NCBI GenBank assembly: GCA_019638775.1
Contig: JAHBTD010000002.1
Span: 682,001 to 746,000, forward strand
Direction of reading: 5' to 3'
From: Fimbriimonadaceae bacterium
GTDB taxonomy: Bacteria > Armatimonadota > Fimbriimonadia > Fimbriimonadales > Fimbriimonadaceae
DNA: 64,000 nucleotides
This document shows, piece by piece, positions 35,827 through 45,500 of the stretch. The notes under the pieces were generated by a model. It saw nothing but the letters and a program-made list of their open reading frames with translations. It did not search any database and had not been told where the DNA came from. Both the position numbers and the translations under genes were made by a program. The first letter of the stretch is position 1; the number at the start of each line of letters is the position of its first letter.

Positions 35827-35978
35827 TGGTCGAGATGCATTTTCGGATAGTGATCGGCGAATTGTCCTCACAGAGATATTATAGGGGCGGTTTGTAGCTT
35901 TAGAAGCACTCTCAGCTGCGGCAATTGCGCGGATATAGAGTCAATCGTCTACGTCAAAAGAGAAGCCGATCCGACTCT

Positions 35979-36341
35979 CTACATCCGTTCTAACTCAACC
36001 CGCGTTCTCTCGTTGACCACATTCCCCGTGTTCAGAGTTGACGCCGGTTCAAACAGCATCACTTCACACACTTCCTCTGCAAAGGGGCAATGCTCCACTT
36101 CCCGAGGAATGACCATAAACTCCCCTTCTTCCAGCCACACATCGCCATCGCGCAGCTTCATGCAAAACCGTCCCTTGACCACCAGAAACATCTCGTCCTC
36201 ATTGTCGTGATGGTGCCAAACAAAGTCTCCTTGGAACTTCACGAGCTTGACAAGCTGCGCGTTCAGTTCGCCAACAATGCGCGGATTCCACTGGTCCGAA
36301 ATCGAATCAAACTTCTCTTGCAGGTTCACTTTCTGGATCAT
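35979..36341 (-). CDS. Small cupin-domain protein
   Basis: 120 residues from ATG 36341 (MIQKVNLQEKF). Single cupin barrel: motif 1 is WHHHDNEDEMFLVVKGRFCM (metal ligands His, His and Glu) and motif 2 is GEFMVIPREVEHCPFA with the fourth ligand His. All four ligands are present, so a bound metal is expected. Reaction unknown. The start overlaps the 3' end of the PAP2 gene by 35 bases, so expression is coupled. Confidence 0.88.
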   Translation of the reverse strand: MIQKVNLQEKFDSISDQWNPRIVGELNAQLVKLVKFQGDFVWHHHDNEDEMFLVVKGRFCMKLRDGDVWLEEGEFMVIPREVEHCPFAEEVCEVMLFEPASTLNTGNVVNERTRVELERM

Positions 36342-36954
36342 TACCTTCCCTCCCATCCAACCACAGATAAACCACAGATGCCGTCAACATCCCGATGCAC
36401 GCCCCACCCATAACGTCGGTCGGCCAGTGCACACCCCGATAGATTCGGCTCAGCCCCACCAGACACGCCCAAGCCATGACGCCCCATCCCCATTTCTGCC
36501 GCTCGGTCCCGTACCACCTCAGAAACAGATAGAAGGCAATGGCAAATGCAGACGCGGTGTGTCCGCTCGGGAAAGCGTTGTGGTGGAAACCCTCTTGCGG
36601 CAAGCTATCCCACAACCTGCTGGGCCGGTCGCGATCAAAAACCTTCTTTAGGATCGCTGAATTCAGAATGCCAGAGGCGGCGTAGCACAGGATCAAGGGC
36701 CAGACCCAAGCTCTCCACTCTGTAAGCCGGAATCCTTTGAAGCCTCGCAACGCCCAGGCAAGCCCACTTCCACCCTCGTTTGCAGCCAGTGTACGCACTC
36801 TGAAGACGTACCAGCCCAGCAGGAGCGCAACCATCTGCACCCAGCCAAGGCCACTGGTCGAGATCACCCAAAAGATGGGATCGAGCCAGCTTTGGTGCCA
36901 TCCGTGGTGGATGGCGCGAAAGATCTGCTGGTCCAACTCCCAAAGCCGCTGCAC
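36307..36954 (-). CDS. PAP2-family membrane phosphatase (canonical active site)
   Basis: 215 residues with about six hydrophobic segments. All three motifs are complete: KKVFDRDRP, FPSGHTAS and SRIYRGVHWPTDV. Likely substrates are undecaprenyl pyrophosphate or phosphatidic acid-type lipids. It differs from the PAP2 at 15.5-16.1 kb, which has SSHAGN and a Gln in place of the last Asp. It is followed by an overlapping cupin gene. Confidence 0.93.
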   Translation of the reverse strand: MQRLWELDQQIFRAIHHGWHQSWLDPIFWVISTSGLGWVQMVALLLGWYVFRVRTLAANEGGSGLAWALRGFKGFRLTEWRAWVWPLILCYAASGILNSAILKKVFDRDRPSRLWDSLPQEGFHHNAFPSGHTASAFAIAFYLFLRWYGTERQKWGWGVMAWACLVGLSRIYRGVHWPTDVMGGACIGMLTASVVYLWLDGREGNDPESEPAREV

Positions 36955-37001
36955 AGTGTCAGTCTACTTGAGCGGGTTGCGGTATCTCACAGACCCTAAC
37001 T

Positions 37002-38093
37002 TCACTCATTCTTCGCCGTCAAGGTAATCACGATCGTCGCATGAGAGGCTCCATCTTTCAGATCACCTTCCGTCTTCCTAAGCTGATCGAGTCTCTGCTG
37101 TACCGCTTCAAGGTCACGGCTCGCTTGAGAGTCTCGCTGCCGGGCTCCGGCGCGCCTTGCCAACTCTCTTTCTTCCTCTTCAAGCTCCTTCACCTTAGCT
37201 TGAGTCTCGGCATACTTGGCTTGCATATCCGACGAACGGACCTCTCGTGCCGTCACCGTGCCGATCTGCTTAAGACCTTCAAGAGCCTTTTCAAATGCGG
37301 CTTCTTGCACTCGGATGGTGATAAGGGTCGCCGACTTCTTGGAACCATCGGTGGAGATGCTGCTGATTAGTTTGCCGCCCAGCGACTTAGCCAGCTTCTC
37401 GATCTTCTCTTCGGAGGACTGAATATTCTCTACGCTAAGCCCAATCTCACCCCTTTTGATCGCCATCTGTTGCTTGGCGTCAGCCGGGCTTTCTGGATTC
37501 ATTGAATTGGTGCCGAGCGTACTGTTCACGCTAGGATCAAACGGTCGAAGCCGCGGCTCACTCGCTCCTGGCAAGCTTCTGGTCGGGCTCGAATCTTCAA
37601 ATGCTGCCTCAGGCCGTTCTGTCGAAGGCGTTTCCGCTCGCCGATCCAACGTGTCGTTTGAGCTGAAGCTTGCGCTCTCCTTGGCGGAGCTGCCACCATC
37701 GGCATTCGCAGGTGCACTTCTCGCTTTAAACGCCTCCTCAGTCGCAGCCATATCGGCAGAGGAGTTTGCAGCTTCCCCAGCCAAGCCTCTCATTAGGGGG
37801 AACATCACAAACATCACAGCGACGGCACAAGCCCCTGACCACACGAGGCGACCATTCCGGGTCGAAGGGCTCCACCAAGGTGTCTTGGCTGTCGTGACCA
37901 ATCGTCTCACCTGGTCCTTGCCTTCGATGGTCAAAGTGGGAGCAACGGTTCTGATCTCCGACGAGAGCAGCTTCATCTGCTCGCACTCCTCTCGCAACTC
38001 AGGGCTAGCGGCTATGCCAGCCTCTACTTCGCGAGCGCGCTCCGGCGAGAGTTCGCCGTCCAAATATGCCTTTAAATCCTCGCGAATGCTCAT
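37002..38093 (-). CDS. Membrane anti-sigma-type protein with DUF4349 domain
   Basis: 363 residues. The N-terminal helical part (DLKAYLDGELSPERAREVEA, about 5-45) looks like an anti-sigma domain but lacks the HxxxCxxC zinc ligands. One transmembrane segment lies near 88-108 (WSGACAVAVMFVMFPLMRGLAG). A Ser/Pro-rich linker follows, and the DUF4349 domain (about 210-360) with a coiled coil (QAKVKELEEEERELARR). The start overlaps the sigma gene stop by 4 bases, so it is the probable membrane partner that holds the sigma factor inactive. Confidence 0.85.
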   Translation of the reverse strand: MSIREDLKAYLDGELSPERAREVEAGIAASPELREECEQMKLLSSEIRTVAPTLTIEGKDQVRRLVTTAKTPWWSPSTRNGRLVWSGACAVAVMFVMFPLMRGLAGEAANSSADMAATEEAFKARSAPANADGGSSAKESASFSSNDTLDRRAETPSTERPEAAFEDSSPTRSLPGASEPRLRPFDPSVNSTLGTNSMNPESPADAKQQMAIKRGEIGLSVENIQSSEEKIEKLAKSLGGKLISSISTDGSKKSATLITIRVQEAAFEKALEGLKQIGTVTAREVRSSDMQAKYAETQAKVKELEEEERELARRAGARQRDSQASRDLEAVQQRLDQLRKTEGDLKDGASHATIVITLTAKNE

Positions 38094-38608
38094 GCCATAA
38101 CCTCTTCTGCGCCAAACAGCGCTGTGCGTAAATTCAAAAATGCGTGGTGAAGGCGCGACTTCACCGTTCCTATGGGAACACCGATCACCTGAGCAATCTC
38201 CTCATACTTCAAGCCTTCGATTTCGTGCAGAAGCACGACCTCCCGATGTTCGGGACTCAGCCTCTTCAATGCCGTCCGAAGAACCTCACGATTGATGACG
38301 GAGGCCTCTGGGCTCTCTATGCCGTGCAGTTCCATGATCCAATCCACCGATTCACAGCGTTGCTTGCGCAGAGCGCTCCGGCAGTGGTTGTGAGCGATGC
38401 CAAATAGCCAGGTTTTTAGGCTCGAATCACCACGAAACCGCTTGATAGAGCCTTGCGCCGTAAGGAAGGTTTCCTGTGAAGCATCTTGCGCGAGTTCTCT
38501 TCCGACCGACCTCGCACAAAACGCGAACACGGCATCGTAGTACATGTCTACGATCCTTCCCATCGCCTCGCGGTCTCCGCGCTGAGCTAACTGGACATCT
38601 GCATCCAT
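38090..38608 (-). CDS. ECF-type RNA polymerase sigma factor
   Basis: 172 residues. Region 2 is YYDAVFAFCARSVGRELAQDASQETFLTA and KTWLFGIAHNHCRSALRK. Region 4 is LKRLSPEHREVVLLHEIEGLKYEEIAQVIGVPIGTVKSRLHHA. There is no long linker or extra domain. It is followed by its putative anti-sigma with a 4-base overlap. An AACAATTGTT palindrome lies about 40 bases upstream of the gene; a link to regulation is unproven. Confidence 0.93.
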   Translation of the reverse strand: MDADVQLAQRGDREAMGRIVDMYYDAVFAFCARSVGRELAQDASQETFLTAQGSIKRFRGDSSLKTWLFGIAHNHCRSALRKQRCESVDWIMELHGIESPEASVINREVLRTALKRLSPEHREVVLLHEIEGLKYEEIAQVIGVPIGTVKSRLHHAFLNLRTALFGAEEVMA

Positions 38609-38759
38609 TACCGGACTTCTTGAAAACTGAGTGTGGGTAGCGCTAACAATTGTTCACACGATTGCAAAAAATCATAGGGACCGTACTTTAGACGTCGGAG
38701 ATACCTAAGGATCGTCGGCAGAGTGGACGCCCTGGTATATGTGCATGTAAACTGACTCT

Positions 38760-39698
38760 ATGGTCGTCGTCCCCTCAATACGAAAGGTCCGGAATGCGTT
38801 TACTTTGATTGAGCTGCTCGTGGTGATTGCGATCATCGCGATCCTGGCAGCCCTACTTTTTCCTGTTTTTGCCCGCGCAAAGCTTGCCGCAAAAAAGACC
38901 GTCGGCATCGCCCACCTGAAGCAGATGGCAACTGCTGTGCATATTTATGCGCCGGATTATGACGACATCATCCCGACAACATATGCTCCCTGGACCGTTT
39001 CGCGTGGATACTCACACAACCTTTTGATCCCCGTCCCGACGACCTGGCCAACAGCTCCCACCCCCGACCAGATGAACGCTTTTCAAACCTTCTGGGGGAA
39101 CAACATTCAACCGTACATGAAGAACATAGACATGTACTACGATCCGGGTACATCGGAGATCCGGTCAAGCAGCATCAGCGCCGGTATGCCCCCCGACACC
39201 GTCAAGAACAAGATCAGCTATACCTTCAACGGCCTTTTGAGCGGCTATCCACTCAGCTCTGTCGCCGAGCAGACCCGGACGCCTGTGTTCTGGATGGGGC
39301 GTGGACGTGCCGCATTTGTCGGATATGGCTATGTCAATCCGTACCTTGAGTGCCGCGACTATTTCTCGCCCTGCGTCTACGTGCCTTCGTCGGGTCCCTG
39401 CACCTTCAGCGGCAATCCAAACGGCGTGATCAGCTTCCTTTCAAACAACACCCGTGGGCTTGGATACGACGTTTACAGTGGGGGAATCAACTACTCTTAT
39501 GCCGACTCTTCAACCAAGTGGCGCAAGCTTGGCATCGGCACGACCGGCAACACCGACCCGAAGATTGATCCATTCCTCGAATACGGCGGCGGTCCACACC
39601 CATCTGGAACGTGGTACGACCAGAACAAATGCCACCTTTATATGTTCAGGCCGGACTTTGACTTTGGCAACGAACCAGCAACTCCGAATGTCTTCTGA
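38760..39698 (+). CDS. Type II pseudopilin-like protein
   Basis: 312 residues from ATG 38760. The prepilin signal is [20 protein letters not shown] followed by [16 protein letters not shown], a form typical of Armatimonadota and Planctomycetota, with Glu at +5. The first helix continues [18 protein letters not shown]. The large C-terminal domain is Tyr/Ser/Gly-rich with several Cys. Cleavage by prepilin peptidase is expected; role in a pseudopilus or surface structure is unknown. The transcript terminator is nested in the last codons. Confidence 0.9.
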   Translation: MVVVPSIRKVRNAFTLIELLVVIAIIAILAALLFPVFARAKLAAKKTVGIAHLKQMATAVHIYAPDYDDIIPTTYAPWTVSRGYSHNLLIPVPTTWPTAPTPDQMNAFQTFWGNNIQPYMKNIDMYYDPGTSEIRSSSISAGMPPDTVKNKISYTFNGLLSGYPLSSVAEQTRTPVFWMGRGRAAFVGYGYVNPYLECRDYFSPCVYVPSSGPCTFSGNPNGVISFLSNNTRGLGYDVYSGGINYSYADSSTKWRKLGIGTTGNTDPKIDPFLEYGGGPHPSGTWYDQNKCHLYMFRPDFDFGNEPATPNVF

Positions 39699-39708
39699 TT
39701 CGGAGTTG
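39679..39708 (+). terminator. Terminator overlapping the pseudopilin stop codon
   Basis: Arms CAACTCCGAA (39679-39688) and TTCGGAGTTG (39699-39708) are perfect over 10 bases. The TGA stop (39696-39698) lies in the 10-base loop, so the left arm encodes the final residues. The tail TCGTTATTC is weak. Confidence 0.65.
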
Positions 39709-39711
39709 TCG

Positions 39712-41586
39712 TTATTCGCCTGCCGCATATCGTGAGGTATCTATCACGTCATACTTCCCTATTCGACCGATGGACACCGACGACGGGTACTGCGCCGACC
39801 GGTGGATTTGAATTTGGGCTTTGATGTAATCGTTTGCCTTCGCGCGGTAGATGTCCAAAAACTGATTCGGGTTACGATCCGCTAACGGGAACCAGTTGCT
39901 TTGAACCTGGATCATCAGCCGATGCCCTCTCTGGAATCCGTATAAGAGGTCTGGCATGGTGTAACGCACGCGCTCCACACTGTTGGCCTTGAGCGGCTTT
40001 GGATGCGTTGGGTCGTCGCGGAATTTTGAGCGCATGATCTCGGCGCGTACAAGTCGTTGCGATCCCCCAGGCGCTTCGTCAATCACTTTCACCACGAAGT
40101 CTGCGTCCGTTCCAGTGGTCTGCACATAGAGGTCGACGTTCACGGGTCCCGCCAGAACCCAATCTTCCAACAGAGTCTCGGTTCGGTAGGTGAGAACATC
40201 GGCGCGCTTCTCGGCGAAAACTTGATCGTCGATCATGTACTCTCGCGTGCGTGATGCTGTCTTTTCGGCAATATAGGGCGTTGGGTTAGCCGGGTCGTTT
40301 GTGTATTCGTCGAAGGCAGGCCCTACCTCACTGGGTTTGGAAGTTGAGATACGGCGGTTACCGTGGAAGAAGAAAGTTGTTGCCTTCGCGTCTTTTGGAG
40401 GCCAAACGTCAAACTTTGCCCATTGATTGCGTCCGCCGACGAACATGATCGCTTCAGGATTCCGATAGCTCCCATCGCCTCGCAAATGACTGTCAAAAAA
40501 CGGAAACTCTACCTCTTCCATATACCAATCGGAAGTGCGAATACCGAAGTTCACGCCACCGAATGATGAACCGTTCGAGCGATGCCACCCGCCATGAAAC
40601 CAGGGACCCATCACGATTGTGTTCGTTGCATTTGGGTTCTTTTGCTCAATTCCACGGTAGAGGTAAAGGGCTCCCCACAAGTCTTCAGCGTCGTACCAGC
40701 CTCCAGTCGTCATTACGGCGCATTTCACACCAGTTACATGGTCCGGCAATGCCCGAGCCTTCCAATAGTCATCGTAGTTGGGGTGCACAAACAGCTCGTT
40801 CCAAAATGCAACTTCGTTCTTGAAATACAAGTCATTGGCGTTGCTTAGCGGGCCGAGATCGAGAAAGAACTGATACGCGTCGCCTTTCTTGTCGTGCGCT
40901 GGTCCGCGTTTTGGGGTGGCTGTTGGTTCGGGGCGAGGTTGCCCAAAGTTGCCGAGAAAGTTGAATGCGTCCATCATGAAGAACGCGCCGTTGTGATGAA
41001 AGTCGTCGCCGATCCACCAGTTAGAAACGGGAGCCTGCGGCGAAACTGCTTTCAGCGCGGGGTGGCTGTTCACCACTGATGCGCCCGCATAGAACCCCGG
41101 ATAAGAAATCCCCCAGATTCCCACCCTACCGTTGTTGCCTTGTACATTCTTGATGAGATACTCAATCGTGTCGTAGGTGTCGGTGCTCTCGTCGATCTTG
41201 GCATTTGGGTTCAGCTTCGAAATCATCGGGCGAACATTGACGAAATCACCCTCCGACATGTACTTCCCACGCACATCTTGGAATGCAAAAATGTAGTTGT
41301 TGGACACGAATTTCTGCGATCCACCAAAGCCAGACTTGAAGTTGTCGGGTCCGTAAGGTCCGGCGCTGTAAGGCGTCCGCGTCAACATAATCGGGTGCTT
41401 CCCCGAGTCGTCCTTGGGAACGTAGACGGCGGTATAGAGCTTAACGCCATCCCGCATCGGGATCATGTACTCAGCCTTCAGATACGCATCCTTGATAGGA
41501 GTGGGGCGCTGTTGACCCGCTTGAGCCAGTGTGAGACCACAGAATGAGAAAGTAACTGTGAGAATGAGGAAGCGACACAACCGCAT
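39712..41586 (-). CDS. Secreted S15/CocE-type acyl hydrolase
   Basis: 624 residues with a signal peptide (MRLCRFLILTVTFSFCGLTLA). The alpha/beta-hydrolase core has IPMRDGVKLYTAVYVP, the nucleophile Ser in WGISYPGF, Asp in the GGWYDAEDLW region and His in GPWFHGGWH. The C-terminal half is the jelly-roll of X-Pro dipeptidyl-peptidase C-type. The arrangement matches alpha-amino-acid ester hydrolases and glutaryl-7-ACA acylases of the CocE/NonD family. Natural substrate unknown, probably small acyl amino acids or esters in the periplasm. Confidence 0.9.
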   Translation of the reverse strand: MRLCRFLILTVTFSFCGLTLAQAGQQRPTPIKDAYLKAEYMIPMRDGVKLYTAVYVPKDDSGKHPIMLTRTPYSAGPYGPDNFKSGFGGSQKFVSNNYIFAFQDVRGKYMSEGDFVNVRPMISKLNPNAKIDESTDTYDTIEYLIKNVQGNNGRVGIWGISYPGFYAGASVVNSHPALKAVSPQAPVSNWWIGDDFHHNGAFFMMDAFNFLGNFGQPRPEPTATPKRGPAHDKKGDAYQFFLDLGPLSNANDLYFKNEVAFWNELFVHPNYDDYWKARALPDHVTGVKCAVMTTGGWYDAEDLWGALYLYRGIEQKNPNATNTIVMGPWFHGGWHRSNGSSFGGVNFGIRTSDWYMEEVEFPFFDSHLRGDGSYRNPEAIMFVGGRNQWAKFDVWPPKDAKATTFFFHGNRRISTSKPSEVGPAFDEYTNDPANPTPYIAEKTASRTREYMIDDQVFAEKRADVLTYRTETLLEDWVLAGPVNVDLYVQTTGTDADFVVKVIDEAPGGSQRLVRAEIMRSKFRDDPTHPKPLKANSVERVRYTMPDLLYGFQRGHRLMIQVQSNWFPLADRNPNQFLDIYRAKANDYIKAQIQIHRSAQYPSSVSIGRIGKYDVIDTSRYAAGE

Positions 41587-41701
41587 GTTATGCAGTTCGT
41601 CGTGGCGGCCATAGATTCCTTCCCAAGGCCAGCGGCTAGCCTGTAACTCATTTAAAGTGCATGGGCAATCTACTGTGGCACCGGTTAGGTACCGTAATTC
41701 T

Positions 41702-42097
41702 ATGATCCGAACATTTGGTTTTCTTGGCGCTCTCTTTGCTGGGCTTGGAGTTCTTGCGGGCGCCTTTGGAACCCACGCCCTACGCGAATCTAAAACCGCT
41801 CGGGAGATGGAGATATGGTCGACTGCCTCGACCTACCAAATCTTCCATGGCATCGCTCTCTTAGTCCTTGCAGCGCTTGCCAGCAAGCTGGCCTTTGAGA
41901 AAAGGGCAAGGGTTAGCGGGTGGTTGTTCGTTACGGGAGTTGTGGTCTTTAGCGGGTCGCTCTACGCAATTGTCCTGACTGGGCAGACCAAGCTCGGGAT
42001 GGTCGCGCCTGTCGGTGGACTGAGTTTGATGGTTGGTTGGGCTGTCTTTGCGTGGTGTTGTTTAGGAAGCCAGCCCGCAACAAAACACAATGATTGA
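41702..42097 (+). CDS. DUF423 membrane protein
   Basis: 131 residues from ATG 41702 (MIRTFGFLGALFAGLGVL). Four hydrophobic segments. The family pattern is GAFGTHALRE, YQIFHGIALLVLA and GSLYAIVLTG, with APVGGLSLMVGW at the end. DUF423 proteins (YgdD type) are widespread; function unknown. It is 48 bases upstream of rpiB on the same strand. Confidence 0.9.
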   Translation: MIRTFGFLGALFAGLGVLAGAFGTHALRESKTAREMEIWSTASTYQIFHGIALLVLAALASKLAFEKRARVSGWLFVTGVVVFSGSLYAIVLTGQTKLGMVAPVGGLSLMVGWAVFAWCCLGSQPATKHND

Positions 42098-42145
42098 TGC
42101 CTCAGCCCGAACACCGAAAGAAGCCATAATCAATCCCAACTTGCC

Positions 42146-42583
42146 ATGAAGATCGCAATCGCCTCCGACCACGCCGGATACCGCTACAAAGAAGCCATCG
42201 AAGACCGCCTTATCAAGCTCGGGCATGACGTTGAAGACTTCGGAACCCATTCCCCCGACTCTTGCAACTATCCCGAATTCGTCATCCCGGCGGCAAAGGC
42301 CGTTGCTTCAGGAGAGTACGAACGTGGAATCGTCCTTGGCGGTTCTGGAAACGGCGAAGCCATGGCAGCAAATCGAATTCACGGTATCCGTTGCGCAGTG
42401 GTGTGGAATGAGGAATCGGTGAAACTCGCCCGGCAGCACAACAACGCTAACATGATCTCCATCGGCGAGCGAATGATGAACCTTCAGATGGCGCTCGACC
42501 TGGTAGACGTGTTCATGTTTGAGTCTTACGAAGGCGGGCGACACGATATACGGATTTGGCAAATCGATGAAATGAGCAAGTAG
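42146..42583 (+). CDS. rpiB: Ribose-5-phosphate isomerase B (Glu-type active site)
   Basis: 145 residues. It interconverts ribose 5-phosphate and ribulose 5-phosphate. Motifs: IASDHAGYRYKE, GGSGNGEAMAANRIHGIRCA and ARQHNNANMISIG. The loop GSGNGE carries Glu where E. coli-type enzymes (CGTGIG) use Cys as the catalytic base, so it belongs to the mycobacterial-type branch. Its stop codon is two bases from the stop of the convergent smc gene, leaving no room for a separate terminator. Confidence 0.95.
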   Translation: MKIAIASDHAGYRYKEAIEDRLIKLGHDVEDFGTHSPDSCNYPEFVIPAAKAVASGEYERGIVLGGSGNGEAMAANRIHGIRCAVVWNEESVKLARQHNNANMISIGERMMNLQMALDLVDVFMFESYEGGRHDIRIWQIDEMSK

Positions 42584-42585
42584 CG

Positions 42586-45500
42586 CTAAGCCTGAACGAC
42601 CGCATAGCCGCCATTCGTCGCAGTCTGCCTGGGCTCTTCTGGCAATAGTCCGACATTCGTCGGCACCAAAGTAGAAACACCCGGCTCCTGCATCGTTACG
42701 CCAAGCCAGACCGGTGCAGCCGCAATCGTCGTCGGGTTGTGGGTGATCACGATAAACTGTGTCGTCTCTTTGAACTCGCGTAAGAGGTCGATAAACCGCT
42801 CGACGTTGCGCCCATCAAGCGGAGCATCCACCTCGTCAAGCACAACGAGCGGTGAAGGCTTTACACGTAGTAGCGCAAAAAGGAAGGCCGCGGCACACAG
42901 CGACCTCTCGCCTCCACTCAAAAGCACTAGCCTCTGCTTATTCTTGCCCGGAAGCTGTACATCGATCTCAATGCCGCTTTCAAGCAGATTCTCTTTGTCG
43001 GTGAGTTCAAGGTTGCCCTGACCTCCGGGAAACACCTTGGCAAAGATCGCAGAAAAGGCTTCTTGGACCGCAGTAAAGGTGTTAAAGAAGCGATCTCGTG
43101 TGAGTTCGTCGAGCTCTTTAATACTGGCCTCAACTTGCTTGATGCCCTCGACGATGTCCTCCATCTGCGTCGCGAGTTCGTCGTAACGCTCCGTCAGCCG
43201 CTCAAAAGCTTCGATTGCGCCAAGGTTGACATCCCCCATCGACTTGAGTTCACGCCTTAGCTTGCTCACTAGCGCGGCAGCGTCCGAAGGGACCTCTATG
43301 GAGTCGGCCTGAGCTAACGCATCCTCTTCAGTTAGGCCGTACTCCTCCATCAAACGCTGCTGGCTGGACGCGCGTTTGGCATCGGCTCTGGCTCGATTGA
43401 GTTCGGCTTGGTGTGCAGTGTCGCCGCAGGCTTGGGCGTTGCGTCGGGCTTCCTTTGCCTGCTCTGTGCTTTGGAAGCTGCCATCGAGAAGCTCACGCTT
43501 CTTCTCTTGAGCAACCTGAAGCTTAGCGGTGACATCCGCCTGAACTTCAGTCGCACGTGCCTTGTCTTTCTTGTGGCGTTCGATGTCGTCGCGAGCGCGC
43601 TGTCTCTCTGGCTCAAGGTTGGACGCTCGTTTGTGTCGGTGCTCTTCTGCCTCTTTTGCGTTCGAGAATCGCTTTTGAGCGGCAACATATCGGGCCTGTG
43701 CCTGCTCTAGTCTCTGCATCGCCTCATTCAGTCGATTCTCAGCCTGTTCTGCGTCGGCAGATCGAGCCGCCAGTTGCTTAATCAGATGATCGCGGTCAGC
43801 CTCAACTCCAGGCAGATCAATCTCAGGAAGCTCTACAGACGCAGCCGCCAAAAGTTGAGCCAACTCGGCCTCAAGTTTGCTCTTCGCACGACCCGTGTCG
43901 TTGAATTCGTGCTGCAGGCTCTGAAGCCAGTTCTGAGCCTCCTCCAGCTCGGGTGCTTTTTCGCGAGTTTGTCCACGTAATTCAGCGATCTTAGCCTCAT
44001 CGGTGAGGATCTCTTTTGTCCGCTTGGCAGATGCTTTTTCGAATTGCGATATCTCTCGCTCAATACTTTCCAGCGCACGCCCGAGCTCTGCGAGATCGGC
44101 TTTACGCTGCACCATTCCATAACCCGACTTCGCCGCCTGTCCTCCTGAAACGGCACCCGAGCTGTGTACAACCTCTCCATCGAGTGTCACCAACCTATTC
44201 CAACCCGAGGTTTTTGCAAGCCGCAACGCAACGTCAATGTCCTCAACAATCACAACTCGGCCCATAAGGCTATCGATGACAGGCCGATAGATCGAAGCGC
44301 ATGAAATCAATTCCGAAGCCCGCCCAACGACACCCCGCTCATTCAAAACGCTCCGCAAACCTGGCGACGGCTCAAATGGACGCATCAGAGGGATGGGTTG
44401 GAAGGTCGCCCGACCCAAACGACCAGCCTTAAGATATTCGATGGCCCGCTTAGCGTCTTGTTCGTCTCGGACGATGAGATCGTTCGAGGACGCACCGAGC
44501 GCTGTCTCAATCGCAAGTGCGTACTCCTTATCAACTTCCACACACTCCCCGACCGGGATGTACTCGCCATCGAGCTTATTGTTCTCGGCGGCCATCATTA
44601 CCGCTCGCGCGCCTTGATGAAGCCCTTCATGCGCTTCAATTGTGGATTCGATGCCGCGCCGACGCCCTTCTAACGCCGCCTTCTCGGCGAGATGTTTGCG
44701 AACGGATTGAGCCTGCTTTTCTTCCTCAGTCCGAAGCTCTTGCATCCTTGCAGCGGCCTGTTGGATGGCAGCTTCGATCTTGGAGATCGCCATCTTGGCG
44801 CTGTCGTAATTGTCCTGAGCTTCCTTGAGGGCTTTCGCAAGGTCCGGCACAGTGGACTCGATGCCCTGGATCTCGCGTTTGATCTCCTTTTCACGCTGCT
44901 TGCGGTGCTCAGTTTCGGCTTTCTGCTTGAGCCGAAGTGTGTGGGCTTCGCGTGCTTGCTGAAGCTCCGATTCCAACTTTTTCAGTTGCGCAGAAAGAGC
45001 TTTTGCATCCTCACCCGCCCCGGCAAACTCGGCGCGCAGCCGCTCTAGGTTCTCTCGCTCAAGCTCTTCTTCGGCCTTGAGCGATTCTAATTCCTGTTCA
45101 AGCTCTTTGAGGCGTTGCTGCCCCGCCGTGCCTTCATGATCCAAATTCTTTTCAAGCTCATCAAGCGAGGTAAGTCTCTGCTCGGAGAGCCGCATCGCGG
45201 CATCCGCGCGCTCAAGCGCGGTGATGCTGGATTGCTGCTGAGCGCGGAGGGAATCCATATCGGATTCCAACGCGCTGATACGCTCGCCAGTACGCCGAAC
45301 CTGCGCTTCCAACTCCTCTGCGCGAGCGGACTCTTTGCTTACGAGAAGCTGTGACTCTTCGATGTGCTTTTCTTGAAGCTCAACTTCTTTGACAGCATTT
45401 GCAATCTCGACAATGAGAAGCCCGCTTTCGACCTCGCGCAAACCGCCCAACACCGATTTATAGCGCACAGCGACTTCGGCTTCTTCCCGGAGGGGCTCCC

